A DNA stretch of 32,161 nt from Streptomyces novaecaesareae (lineage in GTDB: Bacteria > Actinomycetota > Actinomycetes > Streptomycetales > Streptomycetaceae). The translations under genes and the position numbers were made by a program. Positions 23,690 through 30,693 of this stretch are shown piece by piece. Every line of letters starts with the position of its first letter. Position 1 is the stretch's first letter. A model generated the notes under the pieces. That model had not been told where the DNA came from. It did not search any database and was given only the letters and a program-made list of their open reading frames with translations. The stretch lies in assembly GCF_000716875.1 (NCBI RefSeq), contig NZ_JNWQ01000077.1:1-32161 (forward strand), given 5' to 3'.

Positions 23690-24211
23690 GTGGCCGCTGG
23701 GAGCGCGGGGCGGGACGTGCCCGTGGTGCTGTCGGTGCTCGGGCGGCCGCCGACGGGGCGGCCCGCGGGGGTGCTGGCGGCGTGCGACGGGTCGGACGGG
23801 TCGCTGTGGGCGCTGGACCGGGCGATGACGGAGGCGGAGCTGTTCGGGCTGCCGTTGTACGTCCTCGCCGTGGTGAACCCGGCGCCGGCCGGCTATCCGC
23901 CGGGGATGGCGGAGCTGGTGCAGGAGAGCGTGGAGACGCTGGTCGAGAGCACGGCGGACGGCCTGCGCCGTTCGGTGGCGGCCGTGCAGCGGCAGCGCCC
24001 GGCGCCGTACGCGGGGGAGCTGTCGTTGCACGTGGTGCTGGGCAACGTGATCGAGGTGCTGCTGGAGGCGTCGAACCGGCAGCACACGCTGGTGGTCGGC
24101 ACCCGGGGCAACGGGGGCTTCACCCGGCTGCTGCTGGGCTCGGTGAGTTCGGCGCTGGTGCACCATGCGGCGTGCCCGGTGCTGGTGGTCCCCGCGCCAC
24201 CCGCCGGCTGA
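23690..24211 (+). CDS. Universal stress protein (UspA family)
   Basis: 173 residues from GTG 23690, chosen because GAGGAGGG lies 6-7 nt upstream. One Usp domain: LAACDGSDGSLWALDRAM after the first strand, PLYVLAVVNP, then VIEVLLEASNRQHTLVVGTRGNGGFTRLLLGSVSSALVHHAACPVLVVP. The G-x-x-G-x9-G-S/T nucleotide-binding loop is intact (GTRGNGG...GSVSS), so it probably binds ATP. Such proteins accompany dormancy, hypoxia and stress survival. It has an N-terminal extension of about 30 residues compared with the minimal domain. It appears monocistronic. Confidence 0.9.
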   Translation: MAAGSAGRDVPVVLSVLGRPPTGRPAGVLAACDGSDGSLWALDRAMTEAELFGLPLYVLAVVNPAPAGYPPGMAELVQESVETLVESTADGLRRSVAAVQRQRPAPYAGELSLHVVLGNVIEVLLEASNRQHTLVVGTRGNGGFTRLLLGSVSSALVHHAACPVLVVPAPPAG

Positions 24212-24307
24212 ACCGGCAGCTCAGGGGGCTGTCGGGAATGTCCCGAGATGGTTCATCGTTCACCCATCTCGTACACATCTGACAAGACGCCCCCTGGAGT
24301 CCCCCGC

Positions 24308-25012
24308 ATGAAGGTCGAGATCTGGTCCGACATCGCCTGCCCCTGGTGCTACATCGGCAAGCGCCGCTTCGAGCAGGCCCTGGCGGACTTCCCGGGCAAG
24401 GAACAGGTCGAGGTCGTCTACCGCCCGTACCAGCTGGTCCCGGACGCCCCCGCGACGGCGAGCCCGCACCGCGCCTGGCTGGCCGAGCGCTACGGGCCGC
24501 AGTCCGTGGCGATGGACGCGCGCGTGGCGGAGCTGGGCCGCGCGGAGGACATCACGTACGACTTCGACGCCGCGCTGCACGCCAACACCTTCCTCGGCCA
24601 CCGCCTGCTGCACCTCGCCGAGGCCGAGTACGGCCCGGCCGCGCAGGGGCGGCTGAAGGAGGCGCTGCTCAAGGCGCACTTCACCGACGGCGTCGACGTC
24701 GGCGACCGCGCCGCGCTGACGGACGTCGCCGTGTCGGTCGGCCTGGACCGGGAGCGGGTGGCCGCCTACTTGGCGGGCGACGAGGGCACCGCCGAGGTCC
24801 ACGCCCAGCTGGCCGAGGGCCGTGAGCTGGGCATCACCGCCGTGCCGACCTTCGTGTTCGAGGGCAAGTGGGCGGTGCAGGGCGGCCAGGAGGCCGAGAC
24901 CTTCCGCAAGGTGCTGGACCAGGTCGCCGCCGAGATCGGCGAGCGCCGGCCCGCCCCGATCCAGGTTGCCCCGGCCGGGGAGGCCTGCGCGGACGGCTCC
25001 TGCGCGATCTGA
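24308..25012 (+). CDS. DsbA family oxidoreductase, FrnE-like
   Basis: 234 residues from ATG 24308 (GGAG 8 nt upstream); an in-frame start 60 nt earlier gives no sensible extension. The thioredoxin fold starts at once, MKVEIWSDIACPWCYIGKRRFE, with the C11-P-W-C14 active site, and has the helical insertion of the DsbA/FrnE group (about 60-160). The cis-proline loop is GITAVPTFVFEGKWAVQGGQ. It lacks a signal peptide, so it acts in the cytoplasm as a disulfide oxidoreductase or isomerase; FrnE of Deinococcus contributes to oxidative-stress tolerance. The tail has two more cysteines (ACADGSCAI). The stop codon lies inside a tandem repeat. Confidence 0.93.
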   Translation: MKVEIWSDIACPWCYIGKRRFEQALADFPGKEQVEVVYRPYQLVPDAPATASPHRAWLAERYGPQSVAMDARVAELGRAEDITYDFDAALHANTFLGHRLLHLAEAEYGPAAQGRLKEALLKAHFTDGVDVGDRAALTDVAVSVGLDRERVAAYLAGDEGTAEVHAQLAEGRELGITAVPTFVFEGKWAVQGGQEAETFRKVLDQVAAEIGERRPAPIQVAPAGEACADGSCAI

Positions 25013-25046
25013 CCCCGCGCGATCTGACCCCGCGCGATCTGACCCC
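25002..25046. repeat. Three perfect 15-bp tandem copies overlapping a stop codon
   Basis: GCGCGATCTGACCCC is repeated three times without a mismatch. The FrnE-like gene's TGA (25010-25012) is in the first copy. Because the unit is a multiple of three, two further TGA codons follow in the same frame. Confidence 0.95.
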
Positions 25047-25110
25047 GCGCGCTCCGAGCCCTCACCGCCCGGATCCCGAAGCCCGGATCCCGGAGCCCGG
25101 AGCCCGCAAC

Positions 25111-25148
25111 CCGAGGCCCGCTTCAGGTGCACCTGAAGCGGGCCTCGG
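25111..25148. terminator. 38-nt perfect palindrome acting as bidirectional terminator
   Basis: Arms CCGAGGCCCGCTTCAGGTG and CACCTGAAGCGGGCCTCGG are fully complementary over 19 bp. It lies between convergent genes. Its right part encodes the last residues (ARFRCT) and stop codon of the minus-strand sigma factor gene, so the hairpin overlaps coding sequence. Confidence 0.85.
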
Positions 25149-27375
25149 CCCAGTCCGCGACGTTCAGCGCCGACCAGATCCCGTGCACCGGGGTGACCAC
25201 CAGCCGGATCGACTTCTGCCCGGCCAGCGGCACGTGCACCGGCACCGCGTCGTCGCCGGCGGCGAGCGTGCGGGAGCGCCACAGGGTGCTGCCGTCGCCG
25301 CCCTCGACGGTGAAGACCACTCCGCCCGGTGAGGGCGTGGCGTCGTCCACCCCGGCCACCGCGTCGAAGGACGTGCAGCTGCGGTTGAGGTCGATCAGGG
25401 TGGTCGCCGGGGCGTGCACGGTGATGACGTGGGGGTGGTAGTCCCCGCCGATCCAGCCGCCTGCGCGCTGCCAGAAGTTGTCGCTGCCCTTCTGCCGGAT
25501 GCTGGGCCCGGGCGGCGGCACCCGGTGGTTGCCGGGCTTGGCCACGGGCAGCGAGTCGGCCCAGAAGTCGCTGGGTGCGGGCGGCGCGGGCGGTGTGACG
25601 GTCGGGGTCGGTACGCGCGGCGGGGTGGGCGTCGGGACGACGGGCACCTCGGGCGTGGGCACCGGCGGCAGGGCGGGCGTCGGGATGACGGGCGGCGCGG
25701 TGGCCGGCTTCGGGGCCGGCGGGCCGCTCGGCGCGGGAGCCGTGGTCTTCGGCGCCTGGGTGGCGGCCGGAGCCGGCGCGGGCTTGGCGGAGGGCGTCGT
25801 GCTGGGGCTCGGCGCGGGCGGCACCGGCGCGGGCGGCACCGGGGCGGGCGCGGCACTGCTCGGCGCGGGCACGGCCGGAGCCGGAGCCGGGGGCGCCGGG
25901 GCGGCCGGGGCGCTGGTGGCCGGGGGAGCGGCCACCGGGGGCTGCGGCTCGGGCGAGCTGGTGAGCGCGTAGGCGGCGACGGCGGCCGCGGCCACCGCGG
26001 CGGCGGCGGCGATCCCGGCCTTGGCTGCGGTGCCCAGGCCCTCGCCGGCCACGGCGGCGGCCCCGCCCCCGCTCCCGCCGGAAGCACCGGCCCCCGCCGC
26101 ACCGGCGGTCGTACCAGCGGTCACACCAGCGGTCGCACCAGCGGCCCCCGAGGACCCGGCGGTCCCCGCCGCCGTCCCCGCCGCCGCGCCGCCGACCGCG
26201 GCGACCCCGCCCACGGCGGCCGCCGCGGCGCCGAACCCGCCGACCCCGATCCAGACGAGCACGCCGCCGGGCAGCAGTGCGCGCAGACCGGTGTTGATCT
26301 CGGTCAGTTCCAGGCAGGCGGCCGTGCAGCGGTCGCACTCCCTGAGGTGCCGTCCGACCTCGGCCGAGGCCCGCTTGCGCAGCGAACCGCGCGCGTACGC
26401 GCCGAGCCGGTTGGCGTACGCCTCGCACGCGCTGTCCTGGCTGCCGGAGACGTGGGCCTGGAGGAACGCGGCGGCGAGCCGGTCGCGGGCCCGGTGGGCC
26501 TGGACGGCGGTGGCGTTGGCGGTCTTGCCGAGCATCACCGCGACGGTCCTGGGGGACTCCCGCTCGACCTCGGTGTGCCAGAGCACCACCCGGTCGTCCT
26601 CGGGCAGTTCGGCGTAGGCCTGCATGACCATCCGCTGGTCGGCCATCGCCATCGCCCAGGCGTCGGCGCCGGGGTCGGCCAGGTCGAAGTCGACCACGGC
26701 GGCCGAGGTCTGGGCGAACACGGCGAAGTCGTCGACGAGTTGTTCGCGCCGCTCGCTGCGGTGCCAGGCGGCGGCGACGTTGCGCACGGCGGTCAGCAGG
26801 TACGCGCGGACGGCGAACTCGGGGCCCTTGCCCGCCCTCAGTGCCTGCAGGGTGCGGGCGAAGACCTCGCCGGCGAGGTCCTCGGCGGTGAAGCTGTCCC
26901 GGCAGCAGGTGCGCGCGTAGCGGCGCACCGAGTCGGCGTGCCGGCGGTAGATCTCCTCGTACGCGGTGTCGTCGCCGGCCCGTACCCGGGCGGTCAACTC
27001 GGCGTCGGAGGCCGGGCGCTCACCGTCCACCGGGTCGGCCGGGGCGGGCACGGTGGGGCGGACGGGGCGGCCGCCGCCGGTGTACGGCTCGCCGACGAAC
27101 GCCTCGGGGGCGACGCCGCCCCGGCCTGCCGGGGCCTGGCCGGGCACCCGGCCGGGGGGCAGTGCGGCGGCGGAGGCGGAGAGCGATTCGCGGCTGGGCA
27201 TCCCGGCCTGGTCGGGGACGTGTCCGGCGGCCGAACCGGGTGCTGCACCGGGCACTTGGGCCGGTCCGACGGCACCGCCGACACCTCCGGGGCCCGCGTC
27301 GGCCCCGCCGGTACTACCGGAGGGGCCTCCGAAGTCGAGGCCGTACCCGTAGTCGTTCTGTTCCTCGGCGCTCAC
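25123..27375 (-). CDS. Membrane-tethered ECF sigma factor with zinc finger and NPCBM domain
   Basis: 750 residues from GTG 27375 (VSAEEQNDYGYGLDF). After a Gly/Pro/Ala-rich N-terminus come sigma region 2 (about 125-205, YRRHADSVRRYARTCC, DLAGEVFARTL) and region 4 (about 245-305, LPEDDRVVLWH, NATAVQAHRARDRLAAAF). A fused anti-sigma-like zinc finger follows, H343-x3-C347-x2-C350, with the CRDS-type upstream cysteines. An Ala/Gly-rich segment and a hydrophobic helix (about 452-471) lead to a long Pro/Ala linker (about 475-600), probably crossing the cell wall. The C-terminal ~140 residues look like an NPCBM carbohydrate-binding domain (GGWIGGDYHPHVITVHAP, DLNRSCTSFDAVAGVDD, ADWAEARF). It resembles the large ECF groups with C-terminal sensor extensions, combining sigma, anti-sigma and extracellular sensor in one chain. 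Confidence 0.9.
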   Translation of the reverse strand: MSAEEQNDYGYGLDFGGPSGSTGGADAGPGGVGGAVGPAQVPGAAPGSAAGHVPDQAGMPSRESLSASAAALPPGRVPGQAPAGRGGVAPEAFVGEPYTGGGRPVRPTVPAPADPVDGERPASDAELTARVRAGDDTAYEEIYRRHADSVRRYARTCCRDSFTAEDLAGEVFARTLQALRAGKGPEFAVRAYLLTAVRNVAAAWHRSERREQLVDDFAVFAQTSAAVVDFDLADPGADAWAMAMADQRMVMQAYAELPEDDRVVLWHTEVERESPRTVAVMLGKTANATAVQAHRARDRLAAAFLQAHVSGSQDSACEAYANRLGAYARGSLRKRASAEVGRHLRECDRCTAACLELTEINTGLRALLPGGVLVWIGVGGFGAAAAAVGGVAAVGGAAAGTAAGTAGSSGAAGATAGVTAGTTAGAAGAGASGGSGGGAAAVAGEGLGTAAKAGIAAAAAVAAAAVAAYALTSSPEPQPPVAAPPATSAPAAPAPPAPAPAVPAPSSAAPAPVPPAPVPPAPSPSTTPSAKPAPAPAATQAPKTTAPAPSGPPAPKPATAPPVIPTPALPPVPTPEVPVVPTPTPPRVPTPTVTPPAPPAPSDFWADSLPVAKPGNHRVPPPGPSIRQKGSDNFWQRAGGWIGGDYHPHVITVHAPATTLIDLNRSCTSFDAVAGVDDATPSPGGVVFTVEGGDGSTLWRSRTLAAGDDAVPVHVPLAGQKSIRLVVTPVHGIWSALNVADWAEARFRCT

Positions 27376-27737
27376 AACGGACCCCAGATTCCACGACAGC
27401 CCCCGTAGTGTGGCAGGGCGCGCGGGAGTGCGTAGGCGCACGGTTCCCCGGCGTACGGCGCCGACGGCGCGCGAAGGGCGCGCATTCGGACATTGGCTCC
27501 AACCACGGGCAAAGGATGGCATAGCGCAGGGACGGGCGGTAGCCGGACCGGCCGTTCCCCACTCTTCCGTGGGGTCGTCGCGGATGTGTTCGCCCAGTGT
27601 GCGGCGATGGGTCGCGCGACGCACGCACCCGGCGCGCGCCCGTCCCGCGCGCCGGTGATCCGGCCAACTCCGTTGCCCGTCAGGCGCGGAGACCACGCCC
27701 GTCGTGGGGTCAGCACGCCCGCACCCGTCGTGAGGTG
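27376..27737. other. 360-nt upstream region of the sigma gene
   Basis: The adjoining genes are both on the minus strand. No gene or RNA is recognised. Short palindromes such as GTGCG-tagg-CGCAC near 27430 are present but not distinctive. It should hold the sigma gene promoter; no ECF-type self-promoter (AAC ... CGT) could be assigned with confidence. Confidence 0.4.
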
Positions 27738-28628
27738 TCAGCGCGCCCGCAGACCGTCCAGCAGGATCTGCAGCAGCCGTTCCGAGGGCCCGCCGGCAGG
27801 CTGACCGTCCGGCTGCGGGGAAACAGGCGAGAAGCCGCTCGCCGCAGGCGTCGAGACCGACGGACGGCCCGCGTGCACCGGCACCGAAGCGGTCAGCACC
27901 AGCACCACGTCCGACACCGTGACGCCCGGCCGCAGTTCGCCCGCCGCGCCGGCCCGCGCCACCAGGGCGGCCAGCAGTTGCAGCAGCAGTCGCGGATCGG
28001 CGTCGGCGGCCGACGGCTCGGCCGTCCCGCCGGGGCGGGCCTCCCCGCCGCGCAGGTCGAAGCGGACGGCGGCGGGCGGTTCGGGGGCCCGCTGTTCAGG
28101 CACCCGGCCCAGCTCCTCCGCGTACCGGAACGCCTCCGGGGGCAGCAGTCGCCCGGCGCCGCTGCTCACCGCCCGGGCCAGGTAGCCGGCCAGCGCGTCC
28201 CAGGCGCCGTCGCCGCCGTACAGCGACTCCCGCGCCTGCGCGGTCAGCCAGGCCACCTCCTCGGCGGCGATCCGCTGGACCAGCACCTCCTTGCTCGGGA
28301 AGCGCCGGTAGACGGTGCCGACCCCGACCCCGGCCCGGCGTGCGACCTCCTCCATCGGCGCGCCGTAACCGAATTCGCCGAACACCTCGCGGGCCGCCCG
28401 CAGCACGCTCTCCAGGTTCCGCCGGGCGTCCACCCGCAGCCGGGCCCCCGGCACCGGCACGGCGGCCTGCACGGGCTCGGCCCGGTACGGGACGGCGGCC
28501 CGCGCCATTCCCGCCTGCGCCGTCCCGGCCTGCGCCGGCAGGTCCACCGGGCCGCGTTGCTCGGGCACCATGCTCGGCCCGGCCTGCGGTGCACCCGCCC
28601 GCCCCAACACCTGCTCCTGTTCCATCAT
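27738..28628 (-). CDS. atrA: TetR family regulator, AtrA-like
   Basis: 296 residues from ATG 28628 (MMEQEQ; GGGGGAGAG ribosome site upstream). A flexible N-terminal ~65 residues precede the TetR DNA-binding domain (about 67-115): NLESVLRAAREVFGEFGYGAPMEEVARRAGVGVGTVYRRFPSKEVLV. The C-terminal half is helical (LTAQARESL, GAGRLLPPEAFRYA, LLLQLLAALVARAG, VTVSDVVLVLTA), with a disordered insert. Sequence style and its position divergent from an NDH-2-like gene match what I remember of AtrA (SCO4118), an activator of actII-ORF4 and thus of actinorhodin synthesis, also linked to N-acetylglucosamine uptake. The symbol is offered on that basis and not on an alignment. Confidence 0.75.
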   Translation of the reverse strand: MMEQEQVLGRAGAPQAGPSMVPEQRGPVDLPAQAGTAQAGMARAAVPYRAEPVQAAVPVPGARLRVDARRNLESVLRAAREVFGEFGYGAPMEEVARRAGVGVGTVYRRFPSKEVLVQRIAAEEVAWLTAQARESLYGGDGAWDALAGYLARAVSSGAGRLLPPEAFRYAEELGRVPEQRAPEPPAAVRFDLRGGEARPGGTAEPSAADADPRLLLQLLAALVARAGAAGELRPGVTVSDVVLVLTASVPVHAGRPSVSTPAASGFSPVSPQPDGQPAGGPSERLLQILLDGLRAR

Positions 28629-28846
28629 CCCAACTCTCCCCCGCAGGCGTCCGAATCCGGACCCTGTCGTAGCCCGCCCCTGCACCCCCCGGTGCAGCTC
28701 AGCCCGTCAGAAATGACCTGATGACCCATCGCTCGTGCCGCCCGTCCGGTTCCGGTGACCACGGTTCGTGCCGCCGGGCCGGGCCCATGTCCGGCTCGGC
28801 GCGTCGGCACCGTCCGGGGCCCTGTCCGGGAACTACCCTTCCCCGG

Positions 28847-28966
28847 ATGACCGCCGCCCAGTCGGGTTCTCACGCCAACGCTGGAACTGGCCGTAGTGGC
28901 CGCTCCACGGTGCGTCGCCGCCGATTGTCATGGCGACGGCCGCTCCAGTACACAATCCGACCATAG
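28847..28966 (+). CDS. Small candidate ORF, leaderless, 39 residues
   Basis: ATG 28847 is preceded by TACCCT (28834-28839) at 7 nt, the spacing of a leaderless promoter, and starts MTAAQSGSHANAG. The rest is basic (TVRRRRLSWRRP) and codon GC is low for the region. I do not recognise it. It may be a short regulatory ORF, the remains of a longer gene, or chance. Confidence 0.25.
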   Translation: MTAAQSGSHANAGTGRSGRSTVRRRRLSWRRPLQYTIRP

Positions 28967-29038
28967 TTCACGGCTGTTCGCGGCCGAAAGTGCGTCAGAA
29001 AGTCGCCCAGCAAGCACAACTGGCCACGGCGGCCACTC
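28885..29038. repeat. Two related 21-bp dyad elements
   Basis: AACTGGCCGTAGTGGCCGCTC (first 20 of 21 bases match the frame shown; 28885-28905) and a close relative at 29018-29038 that contains the perfect dyad TGGCC-acggc-GGCCA. They lie 133 nt apart upstream of the NDH-2-like gene and are candidate regulator sites. Confidence 0.4.
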
Positions 29039-29167
29039 GCGATGCAACCAGCACCGTACGGACTGTGGACAAGACCACCCCCGCCGGTCCTTCATAGGGG
29101 TGCGTGATGGGGGGACACCCCCGGCCGCGAGGCCGGGACGAAACGTCACACCGGCAGGAGGTGCACC

Positions 29168-30553
29168 ATCAGGATCCTGATCGTCGGCGGCGGCTGCGCC
29201 GGGACGGCCACCGCGCTCCACCTCCAGCGGGGCCTGCGGGAGCGGCTGCGGCGCGGCGAGGTGGAGATCACCGTCGTCGAGCCCCAGGCCTACTTCACGT
29301 ACCACCCGCTGCTCGCCGAGGTCGCGGCCGGCTCGATCGACCCCAGACACGTCGTCGTCCCGCTGCGCCGGGTGCTGCCGGACTGCCGGGTGCTCACCGC
29401 CCGGATCACCGCGATCGAACACGCCGCCCGCCGCGCGCTGGCCGACGCCGCCGGCCCCGGCGAACCACCCGCACCGATCGAACTCCCCTACGACATCCTG
29501 GTGGTGGCCCCGGGGTCGGTCTCCCGTACGGCCCCGGTGCCCGGCCTCGCCGAGCACGGCCTCGGCTTCTCCACCGTCGGCGAGGCGGTGGCCCTGCGCA
29601 ACCACGTCCTGGAGCAGCTCGACCTCGCCTCCGCCACCCGCGACCCGGCGCTGCGCCAGTCCGCGCTCACCTTCGTCTTCGTCGGCGCCGGCTACGCGGG
29701 CGTCGGCGCGCTCGCGGAACTGGAGGACATGGTCCGCACCGCCGTACGCGGCTACCACAACGTCCGCGCCGAGGACCTGCGCTGGGTGCTGGTCGAGGCG
29801 ACCGACCGGATCCTCGCCGAGGAGTCGCCCGAACTCGCCGGACACACCCTCCGCGAGCTGCGCGAACGCGGTGTCGACATCCGGTTGCGCACCACCCTGG
29901 AGTCCGCCGTCGGCCGGGTCGTCGCACTGTCCGACGGCAGCCGCTTCGGCGCCCGCACCCTGGTCTGGACGGCAGGCATCCGGCCGTCCCCGCTGCTGCG
30001 CGACACCGACCTCCCGCTGGACACCGTCGGCCGGGTCCGCTGCCTGGCCACCCTGCAGGCGGTCGGACCGGACGGCCGCGCCCTGCCCGGGGTCTGGGCG
30101 GCCGGCGACAGCGCCGGCGTGCCGGACCCGAACGCGGACGGCGCCCCCTGCGCCCCCAACGCCCAGCACGCCTTCGCCCAGGCCGAGCTGCTCGCCCGCA
30201 ACATCGCGGTCGCGCTGGACGGCGGGCCGCACGCGCCGGGCCTGGCCGCGTACCGGCCCGGCCCCGCCGCCTGTTCGACCTCGCTCGGCCCGCGCCGGGC
30301 CGTCGCCCACACCCGGCGCGGCGCCAGGATCACCGGCCGGCGGGCCTGGTGGCTGCACCGGGCACGGCACCTGCGGCGGCTGCCGAGCGCGGAGCGGCGG
30401 GTGCGGGTGCTGATGGACTGGGTGCTGGGCGGGGTGTTCGCGCGCGAGGTGGTCTCGCTGGGGGCGATGGAGCACCCGCGTTCGGCCTTCGAGGGCGGGT
30501 TCGACCCGAAGCCCGGTCGGGCGTCCGATGCCGGGCCGGATGCTCCTCGGTGA
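29168..30553 (+). CDS. NAD(P)/FAD-dependent oxidoreductase, type II NADH dehydrogenase-like, apparent ATC start
   Basis: 461 residues if translation starts at ATC 29168. The Rossmann motif ILIVGGGCAGTATAL begins three residues later, so the start must lie here; the first standard in-frame start, GTG 29261, would delete the FAD-binding site. AGGAGG (29156-29161) stands 6 nt before the ATC, ideal spacing. Other landmarks: FTYHPLLAEVAAGSIDPRHVVVPLR, PYDILVVAPGSV, the second nucleotide site VFVGAGYAGVGALAEL (NADH), TLVWTAGIRPSPLL, and PGVWAAGDSA. The C-terminus (LMDWVLGGVFAREVVSLG) suits membrane-surface attachment. The enzyme should oxidise NADH and reduce quinone without proton pumping. It is divergent from atrA; the S. 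coelicolor counterpart is, from memory, an AtrA target. Confidence 0.88.
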   Translation: MRILIVGGGCAGTATALHLQRGLRERLRRGEVEITVVEPQAYFTYHPLLAEVAAGSIDPRHVVVPLRRVLPDCRVLTARITAIEHAARRALADAAGPGEPPAPIELPYDILVVAPGSVSRTAPVPGLAEHGLGFSTVGEAVALRNHVLEQLDLASATRDPALRQSALTFVFVGAGYAGVGALAELEDMVRTAVRGYHNVRAEDLRWVLVEATDRILAEESPELAGHTLRELRERGVDIRLRTTLESAVGRVVALSDGSRFGARTLVWTAGIRPSPLLRDTDLPLDTVGRVRCLATLQAVGPDGRALPGVWAAGDSAGVPDPNADGAPCAPNAQHAFAQAELLARNIAVALDGGPHAPGLAAYRPGPAACSTSLGPRRAVAHTRRGARITGRRAWWLHRARHLRRLPSAERRVRVLMDWVLGGVFAREVVSLGAMEHPRSAFEGGFDPKPGRASDAGPDAPR

Positions 30554-30662
30554 CCGCCCCGGCCGACGCGTGCCGGAGGCCGGTCGGGCGGCCACGCCGG
30601 GCGCGCGACTTCCGGAACCGGGCCTCCGCCTGACAGGATCAGCCCGACCTTGTCATTACCCC

Positions 30663-30680
30663 GTGTACTGATGCGTACAC
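30663..30680. promoter_or_regulatory. Inverted repeat GTGTAC-N6-GTACAC before the PAS-phosphatase gene
   Basis: Perfect 6-bp arms in an AT-richer stretch ending 13 nt before ATG 30694. TTGTCA just upstream (about 30650) may be a -35. It would overlap the promoter or the ribosome site and is a likely operator. Confidence 0.5.
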
Positions 30681-30693
30681 AAAAAGTGATGAT

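Larger units (their letters stand above)
28629..29167. other. 540-nt divergent intergenic region between atrA and the NDH-2-like gene
   Basis: It contains a small candidate ORF (28847-28966), two related dyads (28885-28905 and 29018-29038) and the ribosome site AGGAGG (29156-29161). Composition is less GC-rich than the genes. It is the natural place for regulation by the adjacent TetR protein. Confidence 0.5.

Noticed and set aside
29104..30633. Plus-strand ORF of 509 residues overlapping the dehydrogenase
   Set aside because: It is the Arg/Pro-rich alternative frame; the flavoprotein motifs are in the 29168 frame.
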